From Actinomycetota bacterium (GTDB lineage Bacteria > Actinomycetota > Actinomycetes > Actinomycetales > Microbacteriaceae), in contig WLFI01000055.1 in the NCBI GenBank assembly GCA_009703845.1, positions 1-5,726 of the forward strand: 5,726 nt of DNA, read 5' to 3'. Below are positions 1 through 5,711 of the stretch, piece by piece. Both the position numbers and the translations under genes were made by a program. Position 1 is the stretch's first letter. Each line of letters begins with the position of its first letter. The notes below the pieces were generated by a model that was not told where the DNA came from, made no database searches, and worked only from the letters and a program-made list of their open reading frames with translations.

Positions 1-227
1 CTGGCTCGGCCATGCTCGCCGAGACCGTGCCACTAGATCAAAAGACCAACGTTCAGGGCGTCAGCGACATGATGATGATGTTGGCTGGAGCATTCGGCGG
101 CGCTGTGGCCGGAAACATTTTGGCGTTGGTGAAATTCGTAGGCCTGAACCTTGCGTCGCTGGTGCCGGTTGTGATCGTGGTGCTAGCCACCGCAGTGATC
201 AGCAGCAGAGCATCCAAGCGGGTTTAG
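1..227 (+). CDS. MFS transporter, C-terminal fragment (5' end outside the window)
   Basis: Only the last 75 or so codons are present. The frame is open from base 3 to a TAG at 225-227 and has no start of its own, so the ATG at 12 is probably internal. The visible protein begins GSAMLAETVP, followed by a VQGVSDMMMM segment. It has two hydrophobic stretches that fit transmembrane helices 11 and 12 of a major facilitator protein: a Gly/Ala-rich helix (LAGAFGGAVAGNILALV) and then one around LASLVPVVIVVLATAVI. It ends in a short basic tail (SSRASKRV). MFS proteins are single-chain, proton-coupled or facilitative transporters of the inner membrane. The substrate cannot be told from this piece, although the pattern resembles actinobacterial drug-efflux-like members. 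Four ATG codons in tandem (70-81) encode a run of four Met inside helix 11. The gene converges on the ABC operon with a 7-bp gap and no evident terminator. Confidence 0.72.
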   Translation, partial: GSAMLAETVPLDQKTNVQGVSDMMMMLAGAFGGAVAGNILALVKFVGLNLASLVPVVIVVLATAVISSRASKRV

Positions 228-234
228 TCGGCTT

Positions 235-1548
235 CTAACTCTTTGAATAGGGTTGGCCCGAGGCCGCCGGAGGTTTCACCTTGCCGGCAAAACCAGCCAC
301 CGCAATCAGCGTGACCAGGTAAGGCACCATGGTGATGAAGTCGGTTGGAATGCCGGGGCTCACCTGGTTAGCCCAGATGCGCATGATGATTGCAAAACCG
401 AACAGCAGCGCCGCCGCAGAGACGTAGAACGGCTGCCAGCGACCCAGAATCACAACGGCGAGGGCGATAAAGCCTAGGCCGCCAGACATTTCGCGACCGA
501 AAGCACCCACGTTTCCGATGGTTAGTGCTGCTCCACCGATACCGGCGATGGCACCACCGGCGGTGACCCACCAAAAGCGCGTGCGGGCCACGTTTATGCC
601 GACGGTGTCGGCTGCTAGCGGATGCTCACCCACGGCTCGAGCGCGCAAGCCCAGCTTGGTGCGGAACAGCATGAACCAGACCAGCGGCACTAGCAGCAGC
701 GTGATGTAAACGGTGACACGGTTGGCAAACAGCGCCTCACCGATGATTGGAATGTCGCTCAGCACCGGAATCTTGACGATTTCAAACGTGCCTGGAAAGT
801 TGGAGTTCTTGCCGTCGCCGGCCAACCACTGCGAATACAAGAAGTTGGTTACACCGATAACCAGCACGTTGATCAGCACACCGATGATGATCTGATCGAC
901 GAGGTATTTGATGGCCAACGAGGCGAGGCTCATTGAAAGCAGCGCAGACGCGATGGCAGCGGTTATGAGACCTAGCCACAGATTGTCGGTGAGGCTTCCG
1001 ACCACGGCTGCGACGAACGCTCCGGTAAGCAACTGCCCTTCGATGGCGATGTTGACCACGCCGACACGTTCAGACATAACGCCGCCGAGTGCGCCCAAGA
1101 TGATCGGCACTGCAAGCACCACGGCGTTAGAAAGAATGAAAGGCAACGGCACGGATGCACCGGCAGCGAGCCAAGCAAGAAGCGAAGTTGCTCCGACCAA
1201 ACCAAAGAACAACGACAGCCACATTGGGGTCGGCCGGTTGGCGATGGTTAGCGCGGTTGAGGCCAGAGTGACGAATCCAAGAATGCCGCCTAGCAGCAGC
1301 GAGAAAGCGTTGGATGACACTGTGAAATCTGGAACCGAGAGCCAGGTTCCAGCCTCGTTTAGCTGAAACGTCACGCCCTTGGGGCTGCCGTAGACACCGA
1401 AGGCTAGAAGCACTAGCAGTGTAAAAAACGCCATGACTAGACCGGTCTTGGCACTGACCTTGACAGGCGCAGACGAAAACATTGCGGGGGTGACTTCAAT
1501 TTTGCTGCTGGCAGCGGTGGCAGCATCCGAGTTGGTTTTCTTAAACAT
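235..1548 (-). CDS. ABC transporter permease, BMP/nucleoside type, second subunit (YufQ/NupC-like)
   Basis: A 437-residue integral membrane protein of the BPD_transp_2 (branched-chain/ribose-type permease) family, taken to form half of the inner-membrane channel of a nucleoside importer. The family hallmark ERVGVVNIAIEGQLLTGAF lies at about residues 160-178. The cytoplasmic coupling loop follows TKLGLRARAVGEHPLAADT (about 297-315), and a Gly-rich helix (GGAIAGIGGAAL) and the GFIALAVVILGRW segment (359-371) come after it. The N-terminal 130 residues are extra compared with the roughly 320-residue Bacillus YufQ. They contain about three hydrophobic segments (near 36-54, 83-103 and 108-129) joined by a polar loop. 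The ATG at 1546-1548 is supported by GAGGTGA (1557-1563) eight bases upstream, inside the end of the preceding gene. Only 3 nt separate it from that gene's TAA, so the two are surely cotranscribed. It is the last gene of the operon. The family is certain; the nucleoside substrate is inferred from the gene set. Confidence 0.93.
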   Translation of the reverse strand: MFKKTNSDAATAASSKIEVTPAMFSSAPVKVSAKTGLVMAFFTLLVLLAFGVYGSPKGVTFQLNEAGTWLSVPDFTVSSNAFSLLLGGILGFVTLASTALTIANRPTPMWLSLFFGLVGATSLLAWLAAGASVPLPFILSNAVVLAVPIILGALGGVMSERVGVVNIAIEGQLLTGAFVAAVVGSLTDNLWLGLITAAIASALLSMSLASLAIKYLVDQIIIGVLINVLVIGVTNFLYSQWLAGDGKNSNFPGTFEIVKIPVLSDIPIIGEALFANRVTVYITLLLVPLVWFMLFRTKLGLRARAVGEHPLAADTVGINVARTRFWWVTAGGAIAGIGGAALTIGNVGAFGREMSGGLGFIALAVVILGRWQPFYVSAAALLFGFAIIMRIWANQVSPGIPTDFITMVPYLVTLIAVAGFAGKVKPPAASGQPYSKS

Positions 1549-1551
1549 CGA

Positions 1552-2763
1552 TTACTTCACCTCTGGCTCTGGAAGTCTGAAGAATGCCTTGATCAGCGGA
1601 GGTGCAGCGATGAACAAAACAATCAAGGCCTGCACCACACCGAGAATTTCGGGCGAAACTCCGGCCACCTGCATTGCCGGGCTGCCGGCTTTGAAAGCTC
1701 CGAAGAGCAATCCGGCCGCAAAAATACCCTTAGCGCTATTGCCACCGAGCAAAGCCACCGTGATGGCATCGAAACCGATGTTGGCATTGATGCTTGTCGT
1801 GATGCCACCGGTTTCGCTCAAACCTTGGTTGGCCGCCGCCAAGCCTGCAAATGCCGCTGAAACAGCCATGGCCCAGATGAAGGTGCTTTCAACCTTGATA
1901 CCGGCGGCCCTGGCGGCACTCATGTTGTGGCCGACCATCTTGAAGCGATAGCCGATTGCCGAGCGATCCATCAATAGCCAGTAGATAAAGGCAGCGGCGA
2001 CTGCGAAGAAAATGCCGATGTGAATCTTGTACATGTCGCCAAACAGCGTCGGCAGCATGGCCGTATCTGCAGGCGGGTCAGACTTTGGCGTACCGCCTCC
2101 GTTTGCTTCGAGCAGAAGTTCGGGGGTGCGAAGTAGCCAGGTGAAGAAGTTGAGTGCCACGTAGTTGAGCATGATGGTGACAATCACCTCGTGCGCTCCG
2201 GTGCGAGCCTTGAGTAGACCCACTACGGCTCCCCAGAGTGCTGCGCAGATTATGGCGACGATGACTGCGACCACCATGTGAATTCCGTAGGGAAGGTCGA
2301 CTCGTGTAGAAATCCAGGTGGCACCGGCTAGGCCCATGACGATTTGACCAGTTGCACCGATGTTGAACAAGCCGACTCTGAAGGTGAGCGCGATGCCCAG
2401 ACCTGCCATGATCAGTGGCGCGGCCAAGCGGAAGGTTTCGGTGATCGGGCGGAACATGGCGACTAGGTCGCGACCTTCGGGGTTGAAGATGGCTCCCTTG
2501 AGCAAACCGCCATACCCGTCGGCCAGCACCTTTAGGCTCGCCATGAAAGTGTCGCCTGGGTTAGAGAAGAAAGTCTCGTATGTCGCGACCACATCTTCGT
2601 TGAACAAAATCATGAAGATTGCGCCAATTGCAAAACCAAGCACGATCGAAAGAATCACTCGGGTGAAACTGGCCGACATGATTTCACGAATCACATTGGT
2701 TGCCTTGTCGCCATCTGGGTTGACCGGCAGGGAGGCCTTTTTCAAATCTGACTTTTTGCTCAC
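1552..2763 (-). CDS. ABC transporter permease, BMP/nucleoside type, first subunit (YufP/NupB-like)
   Basis: A 403-residue polytopic membrane protein and the partner of the following permease in the channel. After a polar, Lys-rich N-terminus there is a first membrane helix at about 33-54. The family motifs are FNIGATGQIVMGL (133-145, the equivalent of the NIGLEGQ motif), HEVIVTIMLNYVALN (191-205), and a coupling loop SAIGYRFKMVGHNMSAARAAG (within 268-288) that should contact the ATPase. GFDAITVALLGGNSAKG (330-346) follows near the C-terminus. A Gly/Pro-rich polar stretch (about 219-236) is probably an external loop. The start is GTG at 2761-2763, whose bases overlap the TGA of the ATPase gene as GTGA. 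AGGTG at 2771-2775 with a 7-base spacer supports this start and suggests translational coupling. The two permeases are clearly diverged from each other, as is usual for this transporter class, so the channel is a heterodimer. Confidence 0.93.
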   Translation of the reverse strand: MSKKSDLKKASLPVNPDGDKATNVIREIMSASFTRVILSIVLGFAIGAIFMILFNEDVVATYETFFSNPGDTFMASLKVLADGYGGLLKGAIFNPEGRDLVAMFRPITETFRLAAPLIMAGLGIALTFRVGLFNIGATGQIVMGLAGATWISTRVDLPYGIHMVVAVIVAIICAALWGAVVGLLKARTGAHEVIVTIMLNYVALNFFTWLLRTPELLLEANGGGTPKSDPPADTAMLPTLFGDMYKIHIGIFFAVAAAFIYWLLMDRSAIGYRFKMVGHNMSAARAAGIKVESTFIWAMAVSAAFAGLAAANQGLSETGGITTSINANIGFDAITVALLGGNSAKGIFAAGLLFGAFKAGSPAMQVAGVSPEILGVVQALIVLFIAAPPLIKAFFRLPEPEVK

Positions 2764-4280
2764 GCGGTAACACCTGCCATCATTTTGCCGAGAGTTTCGC
2801 GACTGGTATCGGCAGGCACGATTCCAACAATCTTGCCTCGGTACATAACGGCGATTCGGTCGGCCAAAGCTAAAACTTCATCTAGTTCGGTAGAAATCAG
2901 AAGAACCGCGGTGCTTTGTTCATCGCGCTCTTTCATGATTTGGTCGTGAATAAACTCGATCGAACCTACATCTACACCGCGCGTTGGTTGAGCCACGAGC
3001 AAAACATCGTGGGGTCTGCTCATTTCGCGAGCCAGAACGACCTTCTGCTGATTTCCGCCCGAGAGCTTGCCCGCAAGCGATTTGGATCCTTGGGTGCGAA
3101 TGTCGAAACGTTCGATCGCCTGCTCGGCTTCACTTTTGAGCGCAGCCTGGTCTAGTAGCCCTCGACGAACAAACTTGGCACCGCGGTCATCTTCATAACT
3201 TTGATTCAGCATCAGGTTTTCTTCGATGTTGAACTCAGAAACTAAACCGTCTTTTTTGCGGTCTTCGGGAACATAACTCAAGAAGTCCTCTAAGCGCTCG
3301 CGTACCGAGAGCGACTCAACCGACTTGCCCTTGTAAACGATTTTGCCCGAGCCTTTTTCAAGCTTGCGCAGGCCCACGATAGCCTCGGCTAGTTCGGTTT
3401 GCCCGTTGCCTTGAACCCCAGCGATGGCAAGCACTTCACCTGCGTGCAGCTCGAGCGAAAGGTCGTTTACCGCTAGCTGACCTCGGTCGTCGCGAACCGA
3501 AATTTGGTCAACCGACAAAACCACGTCACCCTTTTTCAGCGGGGCTCGGTCGACGCTTAGGTGCACCTCACGCCCAACCATCATGCTGGCCAACTCGGAT
3601 GCGCTTGATGTCGGCTTAGCTTCACCGACGACCTTGCCGAGGCGAATCACGACGATTCGATCGGCGACCGCCTGCACTTCGCGAAGCTTGTGTGTAATGA
3701 AGATGATTGAAGTGCCGTTGGCGGCCAGCTGGCGCATGATGGCCATTAGCTCATCGGTTTCTTGAGGGGTCAGAACTGCGGTCGGCTCGTCTAGCACCAA
3801 AACCCGTGCATCCCTGCTCAGCGCCTTGATGATTTCAACGCGCTGCTGCACGCCAACCGGCAGGTCTTGAATCAGAGCGTCTGGATCTACGTTGAAGCCG
3901 AAGCGGTCTGAAATTTCACGCACTCGTTCACGTGCAGCCGCGACATCCATGAGACCACCGAGTTTGGTCGGCTCATTGCCAAGAGCAACATTCTCGGCCA
4001 CGGTAAAAACAGGGATGAGCATGAAGTGCTGGTGAACCATTCCGATGCCGGCATTCATGGCGTCGCCAGGGCCTTTGAAATCTACTGGCTTGTCGTCGAT
4101 CAGAATCTGGCCGCTGTCGCTCTGGTATAGACCGTAGAGCACATTCATGAGGGTAGATTTGCCCGCACCGTTTTCGCCAAGAAGGCTAACAATCTGGCCG
4201 GGCTCGACAACCAAGTTGATGTTGTCATTCGCAATGAGGTCGCCAAAGCGTTTGGTGATGCCCCTGAGTTCTAGCTTCAT
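2760..4280 (-). CDS. ABC transporter ATPase with two nucleotide-binding domains (YufO/NupA-like)
   Basis: A 506-residue cytoplasmic ATPase with two fused ABC domains, the normal length and layout for BMP-type and ribose-type importers. The first domain (about 1-240) has Walker A GENGAGKST (35-43), Q-loop Q84, a degenerate signature LPVGVQQRVE (140-149), Walker B LVLDEPT (161-167, catalytic E165) and switch H197. The second domain (about 250-506) has a Walker A lacking its lysine (GVQGNGQTE, Q294), a full signature LSGGNQQKV (406-414), and a Walker B reading LLVAQPTRG with A430 and Q431 where Asp and Glu are expected. Thr464 stands at the switch-His position. The chain should therefore form one consensus ATP site (Walker A of the first half with the signature of the second half) and one degenerate site. 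The ATG at 4278-4280 has AAGGG (4290-4294) nine bases upstream. The gene starts after the hairpin at 4341-4375 and its stop overlaps the permease start. Family is certain; nucleoside import is inferred. Confidence 0.95.
   Translation of the reverse strand: MKLELRGITKRFGDLIANDNINLVVEPGQIVSLLGENGAGKSTLMNVLYGLYQSDSGQILIDDKPVDFKGPGDAMNAGIGMVHQHFMLIPVFTVAENVALGNEPTKLGGLMDVAAARERVREISDRFGFNVDPDALIQDLPVGVQQRVEIIKALSRDARVLVLDEPTAVLTPQETDELMAIMRQLAANGTSIIFITHKLREVQAVADRIVVIRLGKVVGEAKPTSSASELASMMVGREVHLSVDRAPLKKGDVVLSVDQISVRDDRGQLAVNDLSLELHAGEVLAIAGVQGNGQTELAEAIVGLRKLEKGSGKIVYKGKSVESLSVRERLEDFLSYVPEDRKKDGLVSEFNIEENLMLNQSYEDDRGAKFVRRGLLDQAALKSEAEQAIERFDIRTQGSKSLAGKLSGGNQQKVVLAREMSRPHDVLLVAQPTRGVDVGSIEFIHDQIMKERDEQSTAVLLISTELDEVLALADRIAVMYRGKIVGIVPADTSRETLGKMMAGVTA
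2771..2775 (-). promoter_or_regulatory. Ribosome binding site for the first permease (GTG start)
   Basis: AGGTG on the minus strand lies 7 bases before the GTG at 2761-2763, within the last codons of the ATPase gene. Together with the GTGA stop/start overlap it fixes the GTG as the permease start and indicates coupled translation of ATPase and permease. Confidence 0.7.
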
Positions 4281-4340
4281 CGCTGTGTGCCCTTATGTGT
4301 TCGTGCGGACCTGCATCAAATCTACCCCACCGAAAATGCC

Positions 4341-4375
4341 AAAACCGCCGAGACCATGACAGTCTCGGCGGTTTT
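4341..4375 (-). terminator. Hairpin terminator/attenuator between the lipoprotein and ATPase genes
   Basis: A perfect 14-bp stem (4341-4354 paired with 4362-4375) with a 7-base loop lies 17 bases beyond the lipoprotein stop. The stem is AAAACCGCCGAGAC and its complement, GC-rich at the centre with A and T runs at the outer ends, so it can work in both directions. Read on the minus strand, the stem ends in TTTT, followed by GGCATTTT, a broken U-tract that suggests incomplete termination. The ATPase and permease genes downstream have no convincing promoter of their own. I infer a leaky terminator that lowers expression of the membrane components relative to the binding protein, or a 3' stabilising hairpin left after processing. 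Confidence 0.82.
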
Positions 4376-4392
4376 GTTTGGCTAGTTAGAAA

Positions 4393-5427
4393 CTAGGCCT
4401 TTGGGTCGATCGAACCGTCGATGATTCCGGCCTTTAGCTCGTCGAGCTTGGTCCATAGTTCATCGCTGATCAGGCTTGAGTCGCTCAGGCCGGTTCCGTC
4501 GTTCTCCAAGGTACCAACGTAAGCGTCGCCTGAGAATTCAGCACCGCCCGATAGTTCCTTGATGATGTCGAAGGTTGCAGCAGTCATGCGCTTCTCAACT
4601 GAGGTTAGAACCATGTCTGCGTACTCTGGTGAGGTAACGGCGATGTTCTTGTCAACACCGATCATCACGCCAGGCTTGCCCGACTCGCTGATTGCTTCGC
4701 TTACAGCGCCGAACTGGTCTCCACCAACTGGGAAGATTACGTCTGCGCCTGCTTCAATCTGAGTTGCAGCGATGGTCTTAGAGACACCGCTGTTCGGAGC
4801 GAAGTCGCCCATGAAGTCTCCAGCCTTAGCAACTGGGTCCCAACCTAGAACGGTAACTGCAGTTCCGGTCTCTTTCTCGTATGCCTTAGCACCGTAGTAG
4901 AAGCCATCCATGAACGCGGTTACAGCGTCAATCTGCATACCGCCGTAGGTACCAATGACCTTGGTGGTCGAGTATGCAGCTGCAGCGTATCCAGCTAGGT
5001 AGCTCGACTGCTCCATTGCGTAGCCAACTGGCTTTAGGTTTGCGTTGCCTTCTGACCAACCATCGATGGTTACGAAGTGCATCTCTGGGTTAGCCTTAGC
5101 AGCTTCGTTTACAGCTGCAACTAAGTTGAAGCCAACTGCGAAGGTTACGTCACAGGCTGCGTCAACCATGGCCTGTAGGTTAGGGCCGAAGTCTTCTGCG
5201 CTGTTTGATTCGGCGTCAGCGATCTCTACACCGAGTTCGTCTTTTGCCTTAGTTAGACCGTCGTAAACCGACTCGTTGAACGACTTGTCGTTCCAGCTAC
5301 CCTCGTCAGATACGGCACAAGCCTTGTAGTCCACCGATGGGGTTGCAGGTGCACAACCGGTGAATGCAAGCGCTGAAACAGCCGCAATCGACAGGGTCTT
5401 TAGTGCGGTGCCAGTAATGGTGCTCAC
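4393..5427 (-). CDS. bmpA: BMP-family substrate-binding lipoprotein of the ABC importer
   Basis: A 344-residue lipoprotein of the Bmp/Med (PnrA-like) family, the extracytoplasmic nucleoside-binding component of the importer. The start chosen is GTG at 5425-5427 because AGGAGG lies 7 bases upstream. An in-frame GTG at 5452-5454 would put that ribosome site inside the coding region. The signal peptide has a short N-region with one Lys (K10) and a hydrophobic core, and ends at AFTGC, with Cys25 as the predicted lipidated residue. Phe at -3 is slightly unusual for a lipobox. Family landmarks follow: SDEGSWNDKSFN (40-51), FAVGF (96-100), YLAGYAAA (143-150), GTYGGMQIDAVTAFMDGFYY (159-178), GADVIFPVGG (227-236), GVDKN (257-261) and LTSVEKR (274-280). 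Cys37 and Cys92 could form a disulfide. Codon use is more biased than in the other operon genes, for example all 12 Asn codons are AAC, suggesting high expression. First gene of the operon, followed by a terminator-like hairpin. Confidence 0.93.
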   Translation of the reverse strand: MSTITGTALKTLSIAAVSALAFTGCAPATPSVDYKACAVSDEGSWNDKSFNESVYDGLTKAKDELGVEIADAESNSAEDFGPNLQAMVDAACDVTFAVGFNLVAAVNEAAKANPEMHFVTIDGWSEGNANLKPVGYAMEQSSYLAGYAAAAYSTTKVIGTYGGMQIDAVTAFMDGFYYGAKAYEKETGTAVTVLGWDPVAKAGDFMGDFAPNSGVSKTIAATQIEAGADVIFPVGGDQFGAVSEAISESGKPGVMIGVDKNIAVTSPEYADMVLTSVEKRMTAATFDIIKELSGGAEFSGDAYVGTLENDGTGLSDSSLISDELWTKLDELKAGIIDGSIDPKA

Positions 5428-5434
5428 TATAGTT

Positions 5435-5440
5435 CCTCCT
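5435..5440 (-). promoter_or_regulatory. Strong ribosome binding site fixing the lipoprotein start
   Basis: AGGAGG on the minus strand, 7 bases before the GTG at 5425-5427. It is the strongest Shine-Dalgarno match in the window and decides between this GTG and the in-frame GTG 27 bases further upstream, which has no comparable site in front of it. Confidence 0.88.
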
Positions 5441-5449
5441 GAAAGTTCA

Positions 5450-5469
5450 GCCACATGGATTTCATGGGC
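5450..5469. repeat. Imperfect inverted repeat in the lipoprotein leader
   Basis: Two CATG blocks (5454-5457 and 5463-5466) separated by 5 bases are flanked by GCC on one side and GGC on the other, giving GCC-a-CATG-gattt-CATG-GGC with a one-base bulge. The element lies between the candidate transcription start and the ribosome site. It could be a small RNA hairpin or a DNA operator; it is short enough to be chance. Confidence 0.25.
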
Positions 5470-5483
5470 TGCTTACGGGGTTT

Positions 5484-5489
5484 AGCCTA
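5484..5489 (-). promoter_or_regulatory. Possible -10 box for the transporter operon
   Basis: TAGGCT on the minus strand fits the actinobacterial TAnnnT -10 pattern. It would start transcripts near 5477, giving a leader of about 50 nt before the GTG at 5427. No good -35 hexamer is present at 16-18 bp spacing, although many actinobacterial promoters lack one. The operon must have a promoter in 5428-5571, because a terminator closes off the tRNA unit upstream; this is the best-placed candidate, not a firm call. Confidence 0.33.
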
Positions 5490-5499
5490 CGCCTGAGAT

Positions 5500-5526
5500 T
5501 CGCCAAAGAAAGCGGTTTCTAGGCGA
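5500..5526. repeat. Two-tier inverted repeat upstream of the operon (candidate operator)
   Basis: On the plus strand TCGCC (5500-5504) pairs with GGCGA (5522-5526), and inside it AGAAA (5507-5511) pairs with TTTCT (5516-5520) around a GCGG centre. The small internal loop is asymmetric: 2 nt on one side, 1 nt on the other. It begins 10 bp upstream of the candidate -10 box and so covers the -35 region, where a dimeric repressor or activator would act. It has no minus-strand T-tract, so it is not a terminator for the tRNA unit. No regulator gene is in the window to pair with it. Confidence 0.45.
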
Positions 5527-5571
5527 TTTATTGTTTCGTTTTCGTAAACTCTCGACCAACACATAAAGGTT

Positions 5572-5613
5572 AAAAAAATCTCGCCTCCGAGAGTAAATCA
5601 TCGAAGGCGAGAT
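5572..5613 (-). terminator. Rho-independent terminator of the tRNA-Glu unit
   Basis: Three bases after the tRNA 3' end on the minus strand, ATCTCGCCT (plus 5605-5613) pairs perfectly over 9 bp with AGGCGAGAT (plus 5578-5586) around an 18-base loop. The stem runs into a stretch of T residues (plus-strand A run 5572-5578, one of which is the last stem base). It acts in one direction only, since there is no T-run on the plus-strand side. It separates the tRNA transcript from the transporter operon. Confidence 0.9.
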
Positions 5614-5615
5614 CG

Positions 5616-5688
5616 TGACCCCAAGGGGATTTGAACCCCTGCTGCCGCCGTGAGAGGGCGGTGTCCTAGGCCGCTAAACGATGGGGCC
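5616..5688 (-). tRNA. tRNA-Glu (anticodon CUC)
   Basis: A 73-base cloverleaf. The acceptor stem GGCCCCA/TGGGGTC has 7 pairs, including one G-U, followed by discriminator A. The D-arm carries the conserved AGCGGCCTAGGAC region. The anticodon stem CCGCC/GGCGG encloses the loop CTCTCAC, giving anticodon CUC, which reads GAG. The T-arm is AGGGG-TTCAAAT-CCCCT. The sequence closely follows bacterial tRNA-Glu. CCA is not encoded: the bases after the discriminator are CGA, so the CCA end must be added enzymatically. A terminator follows directly, so it is transcribed alone or as the last member of a tRNA unit. Confidence 0.96.
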
Positions 5689-5705
5689 GTTTAAACAACC
5701 TCTTG

Positions 5706-5711
5706 ATTATG
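5706..5711 (-). promoter_or_regulatory. -10 box of the tRNA-Glu promoter
   Basis: CATAAT on the minus strand (five of six matches to TATAAT) lies 17 bases before the tRNA 5' end, which would give a leader of roughly 10 nt. The matching -35 element would fall at or just beyond the right edge of the window, so the promoter cannot be completed here. Confidence 0.55.

Noticed and set aside
70..81. Tandem ATG repeat
   Set aside because: Four in-frame Met codons inside a membrane helix of the MFS protein; too short to be a repeat element and easily explained as coding.
908..1366. 152-codon open frame on the plus strand
   Set aside because: It lies wholly antisense to the second permease gene, has no ribosome site worth the name, and its translation has the Ser/Thr/Pro-rich, low-complexity look of a frame opposite a membrane-protein gene.
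1433..1951. 172-codon open frame on the plus strand across the permease junction
   Set aside because: It runs antisense through the end of one permease gene and the start of the next, both of which have clear family motifs. Its Ala/Leu-rich hydrophobic appearance comes from the opposite strand's codons.
2360..2770. 136-codon open frame on the plus strand
   Set aside because: Antisense to the start of the first permease gene, with no recognisable domain and no ribosome binding site.
4315..4342. Possible second promoter for the ATPase gene (TTGGCA at 4337-4342, TAGATT near 4319-4324 on the minus strand)
   Set aside because: TTGGCA is a good -35 match, but TAGATT is only 12 bp away and the hexamer at 17 bp spacing (TTGATG) is a poor -10. 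Not enough to call a promoter.
4281..4392. Riboswitch or small gene in the gap between lipoprotein and ATPase
   Set aside because: Apart from the 35-bp hairpin and the ribosome site, the gap holds no extended structure or open frame with a start signal.
5428..5571. Small open reading frame or leader peptide upstream of the lipoprotein
   Set aside because: No start codon with a ribosome site other than that of the lipoprotein itself; the region is better read as promoter and leader.
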